64,000 nucleotides of DNA from Sipunculus nudus. Lineage: Eukaryota; Annelida; Sipuncula; Golfingiida; Sipunculidae. Below, one piece after another: positions 57,111 to 64,000 of the stretch. The translations under genes were made by a program, and so were the position numbers. Under the pieces are notes generated by a model, which saw nothing but the letters and a program-made list of their open reading frames with translations, was not told the DNA's origin and ran no database searches. Location: contig CM049317.1 in NCBI GenBank assembly GCA_026874595.1, positions 60,360,618 to 60,424,617 of the forward strand, written 5' to 3'. Every line of letters starts with the position of its first letter. Within the stretch, counting starts at the first letter, position 1.

Positions 57111-57522
57111 ATCAAGCCTGTGGGAGCTAAACCTCCAGAGGTCTTGATTCCTCCAGCAGATCTGGCATCTATTTCATGAATAATGAACAAGGCAATTGAG
57201 CCAATCAAATGACATGCATATACTTCTCTATGCAGCTGCAGGAGCACATCTTGTGCTATTTTTAGACCAAACATTTAGCATCAAGAATCTGACCAATCAA
57301 AGTCATATAAACCTGTCCTGTTTCTGGTACATGTGTTCTTGTTCAGAGGGCATGTGAACAGTGTATTGTTTACATTTGGTGCATTGCATTTGGTTTGCAA
57401 TTGGTCTTTGGATTTTTGTTTTTGACAAAATGCAGGCTTGTCATTATTAATGAAACAGATGCCACAAAAGCTCCAGGAATCAAGGCCTCTGAAAGCCTAG
57501 CTGTTAGAGGCTTGATATTATG
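57111..57522. mobile_element. MITE with long inverted arms of about 85 bp
   Basis: The left arm 57111-57195 and right arm 57433-57522 are imperfect reverse complements (shared words TCAAGCCT, CTTGATTCCT, GGCATCTRTTTCAT, AATAATGA). The interior has CCAAT-like GCCAATCAAAT and ACCAATCAAAG. A partial relative is at 10393-10460. Confidence 0.7.
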
Positions 57523-58041
57523 AAGAATGGTAAGAGATTCCCCACTTTATCCATATTGGATATCAAGTCCCATTATCTATTGTGGATAGGCATGTGACTG
57601 TCCAACTGGAACCATAAACCATTGCATTGTGTTGTGTCACATCTGCATTTATTGTGTTAAGGACCGAGGATAGATTATTTAACTTAAACATAAATAGTGT
57701 GACAAGGTAACTGGTTGTAGGCCTGTAGCAGGATCATATGTTAATGTATATGATAATCATTTAGACACAGCAAGTATATCTTATGAATTGTATTTCCCTT
57801 GAGATCTCACAGTGCATTGTGTATACGGGCATACCTACTCTATAAAGTGTTCACTGGTGAAAACAGAGCTTGTTTACTTATTCATACTGCCCATTGTGGA
57901 CCCACTCATAATCCACTCCCATCAAGACATTCACACTATGTATAACATTTCATTAAAATTCTTGAAACTTCTTCAGATGTTTCACAAACACACACAAACA
58001 TTAAATAAAACTAGAATACAGATAGTCGACAAGCGACTACG

Positions 58042-60302
58042 TGTATCCACCAAAATCAGAGTGGAACAGGTGAAGTGAGGCATGGATTGAGTGGCAAGGG
58101 GAAATAAAGTGAGGTGTGTTGCATATTAGCATGGATGTTTGCAGCCAAAATGTATGTAGGTTGCGCCACCTACCACAAAATCCAGAAAGCTGTCCAAGTT
58201 GTATACATATGCAAAATTTTAGGCAGATAAGTCAAACCACTACATGTATATGAGTGAATTTATCCCACAGCAGACAAACAGAAGGACTTGTGCAAAAATG
58301 GTGGCAGGTGGCGCCACCAATTTTGTGTATGATTAAGAGCTATGTGAGATCTATACACATGCAAAATTTCAGGGGGATATGTAAAAATCAGTCCTGAGAT
58401 ATAAGCCTGAATGTCTGCAGTGTTAACATAAATGTAGGTGGCACCACCTGCCAAAAAATCGAGAGAGCTATCCAAGATGTATAAACACACAAAATTTTAG
58501 GCAGATATGTCAAATTACTGCCGAGATATGAGTGATTTTATCCCATGGCAGACAAACAGACAGATGCTGTGCAAAAATGGTTGCAGGTGGCGCCACTAGT
58601 TTTGCATATGATAAAGAGCTATGTGAGATCTATACACATGCAAAATTTTGGTGCGATCAGCCAAATGGTTCCCAAGATATTAGCTTGGATTTCTGCAGCC
58701 TAAAATAGAATGTAGGTGGCGCCACCTGTAAAAATCAAGAAAGCTGTCCAGGATGTATAAACCTGCAAAATTTTAGGTAGATATGTCAAATTACTGCCGA
58801 GATAGGAGTGATTTTATCCCATGGCAGACAAACAGACGGACACTGTGCATAAATTGTTGCAGGTGGCGCCACCAGTTTTGCATATGATAAAGAGCTATGT
58901 GAGATCTATACACATGCAAATTTTCAGGAAGATATATCAAACAAGTCCAGAGATATAAGCATGGATGTCTGCAGCATGAACATGAATGCATGTGGCCCCA
59001 CCTGTCAAAATCAAGAAAGCTGTCCAGGATGTATAAACCTGCAAAATTTTAGGAAGATATGTCAAATTACTGCCATGATAGGAGTGATTTTATCCCATGG
59101 CAGACAAACAGACGGACACTGTGCATAAATTGTTGCAGGTGGCACCACCAGTTTTGCATATGATAAAGAGCTATGTGAGATCTATACACATGCAAATTTT
59201 CAGGAAGATACATCAAACCAGTCCGGAGATATAAGCATGGATGTCTGCAGCATGAACGTGAATGTGGGTGACGCCACCTGTCAAAATCAAGAAAGCTGTC
59301 CAGGATGTATAAACCTGCAAAATTTTAGGCAGATATGTCAAATTACTGCCGAGATAGGAGTGATTTTATCCCATGGCAGACAAACAGATGGACACTGTGC
59401 ATAAATTGTTGCAGGTGGCACCACCAGTTTTGCATATGATAAAGAGCTATGTGAGATCTATACACATGCAAATTTTCAGGAAGATACATCAAACCAGTCC
59501 GGAGATATAAGCATGGATGTCTGCAGCATGAACATGAATGTATGTGGCCCCACCTGTCAAAATCAAGAAAGCTGTCCAGGATGTATAAACCTGCAAAATT
59601 TTAGGCAGATATGTCAAATTACTGCTGAGATAGGAGTGATTTTATCCCATGGCAGACAAACAGACAGACACTGTGCATAAATTGTTGCAGGTGGCGCCAC
59701 CAGTTTTGCATATGATAAAGAGCTATGTGAAATCTATACACATGCAAATTTTCATGCAAATTTTCAGGAAGATACATCAAACCAGTCCGGAGATATAAGC
59801 ATGGATGTCTGCAGCATGAACGTGAATGTAGGTGGCGCCACCTGTCATAAAATCAAGAAAGCTATCCAGGATGTATACGCATGCCAAATTTCAGGTGAAT
59901 CAGTCAAACCACTGCAGAGATATAAGTAATTTAAACCGAAGGCAGATGGACAGATGGACACTGTGCAAACATGGTTGCAGGTGGCGCCACAATTTTCTGT
60001 GTATGTTATCCAAGGGCTATATTGTATAAAAATTTTTTCCTGATCAGTCAAATGGTTCCCGAGATATGTGGGTTTATGTGTGGAAATAAATGCACAAATG
60101 GAAGCTGGGCAGAGAGGAAAGGTCAGAGGTCAACGCCAATTGGTTAGGCACCAGTTCACATGACTTGATAATTGGTGCAAGTTTCCGAAAAATCGGTCCA
60201 GTAGTCTCAGAGGAGTTCTCCGGAAACTAATACGGCAGCGGGGGTGACGGTGGAACCCGGTCAAAAACATAGTATCTGCAAAACTTCGTTTTGGTGGATA
60301 CA
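58042..60302. mobile_element. Element with TGTATCCACCAAAA inverted ends and a seven-unit 276-bp tandem core
   Basis: TGTATCCACCAAAA at 58042-58055 and its exact reverse complement at 60289-60302 bound the block. Inside, monomers marked by RAGCTRTCCARGATG start at about 58187, 58465, 58741, 59017, 59293, 59569 and 59859, a period of 276 bp (the last step is 290 because of a 14-bp slip at 59747-59760). Each monomer has two GGYGSCACC boxes, often as the palindrome GGTGGCGCCACC. The central units are the most alike. No protein. Confidence 0.8.
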
Positions 60303-60621
60303 ATTGCCAGGTAAACCAGTACCCGTCCTTTGATTGGCAGAGCTAATGTTATTTTTTTATAAAATTTATTATTTTATACAAATAATTTATATATACCAGT
60401 AATTATAATTTGCTGAAGTCATCTGACAAAGTCGAGGCCAGGAAATATAAACATATGATTAATAACTGTCAAATTTTGGTTATTAAAAACTTGTTGCACT
60501 ATTGGGGGTAATTGAAAAACATATAAAGGCAACATAAACCGTGATCTCTCTCCTAATATTGGTTAAAATTCAATTCTTTTCATACTGGAAAGAATGACAA
60601 TATAGCAATAAAATATACACA

Positions 60622-62001
60622 TTTATTTATTCATATAAACATTATATACATTCACTATGTAGCTCTGTCAGTGGTACATGATTCTTCCTAATGTAATCTT
60701 TCAAAGTATGAAATTAAATTAATTTCTTATGTAACTTTGTAAGGTGACAGCAGAAGCACACTGGTCTTATCTTACCATGTGTAATCTCTTTCTTTGTATG
60801 ACTGCATGCATTTCTTCAATATAGTCTTTTTAACAGTAGTTAACAGCACTCTGTAAAAGGATTCATATTGGTTCTTAATATAGAAGTTTCCCAAAATCAG
60901 GTGCGATGCATGTGAGAATGCCGCTCTAAATATACCGGGGGTAGATCTGTATACACAGTGGAATCTCTGTTGCAGAATGACACTAAACATGACTGTGTCT
61001 GTGCCCTTTATAGAGTGAAGGGGTGCGTGAACTAGAGAGGTTATAGTCTTCCACAATTTCATGTAATAGAACCATCTGAAGTGATCACAATGGAGGTGTC
61101 TTCTACAGGGACATCCCAATATGGAGATGAAGGTGTTTAAAGGAAAATTAAAGAAAATCACTAAAGGAAAATTATCATCAAATGAAAATTTTGTGAATAT
61201 GATAACACAAGTTAACAAACATTTATGTGCTTGCCTCATTGGCATCTCAAGTACACATTATCCATGTACACAGCATGGATTGTTCACAGGCAAACGATGG
61301 ATATTATCAAAAATAAAATATCTGATGTATATATTACTGTAATCAAAGATTATTGGTACTGGCAGGTTATTATGCTCTTAATTCCAACATGTCGCTTTCA
61401 ACTTCTGGGTTTTAGTCTGCATACAAAATGGCAGCCCCCATGAGGAATTTTTCTTGTGAGATCAAGGTTCAATAAGGGCACAGATATGATATAAGAACAC
61501 TTTGGACAGTCTTTTGAGTAGAGCATCAAAGCAGGAATCTATCTGCATAGAGATTTTGGTAGCTATTCGATCAGTATCTTACAAGTTGAAGTCTGAGAAA
61601 TGCTCTCGGGAGTACTGCACCCTCATCTGCAAATTATGGTAGGATTAACAGATGTTTTATATTGTCTGTCAATAATAAATGCTGTCCATATCCTGCCCAC
61701 AACAAAGTAATTCATGTATGCATATACTCTGACTGGCCTCAGTTTATGTATAGTGAGATGATGAAAATGATACCTTCAACTAACAATGTAAAGGATAAAT
61801 CACATTAATATAACATTGCAAATATGAAGCACATTGCCATTGTGTGATTTAGGCAGAATTTAAAGTACATTCTCCAGATTCATCTCTCCTTTCGGTTGAC
61901 GTATCTGTGACTTTGCCTCCTTCATAAACTTTAAATAGTTCCACTGAACACAGAGGGGATGAGTGATACACAGGTCTCTCATTCAGAGAAAGTGTGATGA
62001 C
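60622..62001 (-). other. MED27 3' UTR and downstream (inferred)
   Basis: The first clear minus-strand AATAAA cluster below the stop is at 60623-60634, so the 3' UTR may reach about 60.6 kb. A 157-codon frame at complement(60772..61245) lies inside it but shows no family similarity. Segments 61350-61450 and 61535-61645 resemble parts of 48650-48830 and 49255-49660, indicating a dispersed repeat. Confidence 0.35.
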
Positions 62002-62136
62002 TTAATTTCTGCACTGTTCATGATACGCGTGGGCATTGCGTAGGTCCCTCCATGTGGGAGGTAAGCCGTCCAGCAGGTGCTTGTTACATCTATGACACTG
62101 AGCAGAAAACAGGCTGGAGTAACTTTTAAACCAGGT
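62002..62136 (-). CDS. MED27: MED27 last coding exon
   Basis: Acceptor TTTTTACAG; 44 codons plus stop. Contains C-H-R-C-N-K-H and L-L-D-G-L-P-P-T-W-R-D-L-R, the MED27 C-terminal signature. Confidence 0.96.
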   Translation of the reverse strand, partial: TWFKSYSSLFSAQCHRCNKHLLDGLPPTWRDLRNAHAYHEQCRN

Positions 62137-63908
62137 CTGTAAAAAGAAGAAAGTTTAATGTTTATTATTAATAATTAAAGTATAGCATAAAAAGGTGTCT
62201 GTTTAAAGCAAATGCAGGCAACACTGCTACTTTTGTTTACACACAATTTTTTTCTAGAGTTAACCATTTTATACATTTCCCCTTCATTTTATGATTTATT
62301 TAAATACATGTATTGCTTTACATCGGTTAAAATTCATTAAACAAACATTTGGCACAAAAAGACAAGATCAAGAGTACAGTCATAATATGAAACCTGTCTG
62401 ACAGGCCGCCTATCTAGTGAACCGAGTGAACTGAATACATTCACATTGATTATAACCAATCTGTCTTATAAAACTGCCTGTGAATTTAAGACCATTTTTA
62501 GCTGGTCGTATGGGTGGTCTTATTACACAGGTTTCATTGGATCAAGTTTTACCACCCATACTGGTTGGTTAAGTATGCAGCACATAATTTTTCTCAATAA
62601 AATTACAATCAAGGGGTTGTCTACACATCCATCACACTTACTTAGCAATTTCCAGGTGGCTTAACATATGCTCAGATTCTGTTAGTGCTATGCATATGTT
62701 CATGGCTATGATAGTTTTTAACAAACAGACCATAGAATGAATTAAAATATCATAAAATATGGATTAATAAAAGGATTATCCTCATCAGTCTGTATGTCAT
62801 TTCTGTCACTAAGAGTGTCAGTTGTGGTATCACTTGTTTAGTATTTAATATCTACGACAATATTTAATACAAAATGCTTAAAATATATTTTACACATTTC
62901 TATAAGTAATGGTTGATCTCCACTTACCAAAAAAGACTTGATTGCCAGCTCAGGGTAAAAAGGGGAATAAAAATGAAGCATGGCTGAATTTGTGTGGTCT
63001 GTCACCTGCAAACACAAAGTTAATAAAACAAAATAAATACATTACATCATACTTACAGTTAATTATTCTGGTTGTCTGTGCGCTAAGAAATTAAAATTTA
63101 ATGTTGTTTTTGGTATTATTGAAAATACTCATTTAAGTGAATGAAAAATAACTATAATTTCACATTTGTTTTGTAAAAAAAATTTGCTGCAAATTAGTAG
63201 CGTGTAAATGTTGATGTCACACATTTTTTCCTGTATAATTATTTGTTGCCTGTGGAGCTTATGGCATCCTTGGAGCTATGGACCTGTGGCCTTTTATTCC
63301 TGAATTAAGTACTTCTTCATGACATCATACGCACTCATGGATACAAAACAAGTTTTGTTGTCATTTGGTAATATAGTGCTGTGAAATTATTTAAACTGAA
63401 TATTAAATGCTCCATTCAAAACTACTTCAGTAACTGATGTATGACCTAAGGGCTAACAAAAAGATTGCATGAGTGCAGTTGTCTTGTTAGATTTTACCTC
63501 GGACGAGTCACAGGAGACAGTCATTATTGGCTGGTCATTTGTTCAGGTGGTGGTCAAGAGGAGTTTCACTGAATATTAACTACTTAAATGAATTGACAAT
63601 GAGGTTACTACCATATCAAAATTTTACCATTAAAGTTAGATCAGATCTCAGCAAAAAAAGGTAAAATCATATTACCCTGAAACATATGAAACCAGCATTA
63701 AATTTTGGAACAATAAATTGTTATGAAACATAATTCTCTTATGGATGGAACCTTATTTTTTTGCATAAAATGTAAATAGAAATTAATAAATATGTGTAGA
63801 ATTTCTTCAAATCTTAAGTCTATGAATATATTTGGCACCTTAAACATGCGAAAGCAAGTAACTCACTTTTTGGAAAACTTGGTACTTGGACTGTGACCAG
63901 ATATCAAG
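62002..63908 (-). CDS. MED27: MED27 (Mediator complex subunit 27), last three coding exons; gene continues off the right edge
   Basis: Subunit of the Mediator tail that links transcription factors to RNA polymerase II (family knowledge). Exons complement(63867..63908), (62928..63005) and (62002..62136) are all phase 0 with GT-AG borders and give 84 C-terminal residues: L-D-I-W-S-Q-S-K-Y-Q-V-F-Q-K, V-T-D-H-T-N-S-A-M-L-H-F, then T-W-F-K-S-Y-S-S-L-F ... D-G-L-P-P-T-W-R-D-L-R. This matches the C-terminus of animal MED27 including the conserved C-x2-C and terminal H...C residues. Stop TAA at complement(62002..62004). Convergent with RUNDC3. The upstream exons are outside the window. Confidence 0.96.
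62928..63005 (-). CDS. MED27: MED27 penultimate coding exon
   Basis: Acceptor TTTGCAG, donor TTTG|gtaagt; 26 codons from V-T-D-H-T-N-S-A-M-L to L-A-I-K-S-F-L, matching the V-T-D/E-H-A-T-T-A-L-L-H block of the family. Confidence 0.94.
63867..63908 (-). CDS. MED27: MED27 antepenultimate coding exon (42 bp)
   Basis: Micro-exon of 14 codons (L-D-I-W-S-Q-S-K-Y-Q-V-F-Q-K), acceptor GTATTTCAG, donor AAAAA|gtgagt. Too short to stand alone but an almost exact match to MED27 directly before V-T-D-H. Confidence 0.92.
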
Positions 63909-64000
63909 CTGAAATACATGTCAGCACAAGTTACTCAACATAAAACATAGTTGAAATAATGTTAACAGGTAATTGGTACACTCTTGTGCTATCTCTATAA

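Larger units (their letters stand above)
54701..58041. other. Intergenic DNA between RUNDC3 and MED27, no gene seen
   Basis: AT-rich with the 98-bp duplication, a C-run at 56422-56438 and the long-arm MITE; no coding similarity was recognised. Confidence 0.45.

Overview
The window is AT-rich, intron-rich animal DNA. I read it as a lophotrochozoan and most likely a bivalve mollusc. The reasons are the deeply conserved animal proteins in short phased exons, and the abundance of pearl/HINE-like (Helentron-related) repeats with a GTCY microsatellite and tandem cores, a repeat type best known from oysters. Species cannot be fixed from this sequence. There is no prokaryotic or organellar gene, rRNA, functional tRNA or CRISPR array. 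Many of the short open frames are repeats or chance.

Three conserved genes are present. (1) SPOP (Cul3 ubiquitin-ligase substrate adaptor) lies on the minus strand at the left edge. Three exons at 180-1740 encode the N-terminus and the first half of the MATH domain; the rest is off the left end. A candidate untranslated first exon lies at about 20.28-20.6 kb. (2) A RUNDC3A/RUNDC3B-type gene (RUN domain plus coiled coil, Rap2-effector family) lies on the plus strand. Its whole coding sequence can be read from nine exons between 23222 and 51938, all with GT-AG boundaries and compatible phases, giving a 595-residue protein. (3) MED27 (Mediator subunit) lies on the minus strand at the right edge, with its last three coding exons at 62002-63908. 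SPOP and RUNDC3 are divergent and may share a CpG-richer promoter near 20.6-20.7 kb carrying a full CRE and a USF-type E-box palindrome. RUNDC3 and MED27 are convergent.

The introns and intergenic DNA are full of mobile elements. They include a foldback element at 5.79-7.74 kb; a 1.3 kb CpG-rich element with CTGTAGATTCAG termini at 25.1-26.4 kb; HINE/pearl-like elements at 28.4-30.3, 40.9-42.8 and 45.5-48.6 kb; a decayed 5.7 kb DIRS-type tyrosine-recombinase retrotransposon at 34.3-40.0 kb inside a TA-flanked MITE; small nested MITEs; a tRNA-derived SINE; and a seven-unit 276-bp array at 58.0-60.3 kb.

The most unusual observation is that three coding exons in two genes have imperfect tandem copies of their own 3' splice junction (intron end plus first exon bases) just upstream. 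The cases are SPOP exon 897-1018, RUNDC3 exon 27100-27233, and RUNDC3 exon 44757-44914. The last has at least seven decayed copies in steps of 30-31 and about 55 bp, several with an intact AG. Those I translated (c2 and c7 at 44757, the SPOP copy and the exon-4 copy) would introduce a premature stop if used, so the arrays may be cryptic-splice or poison-exon generators, or neutral minisatellites born at splice sites.
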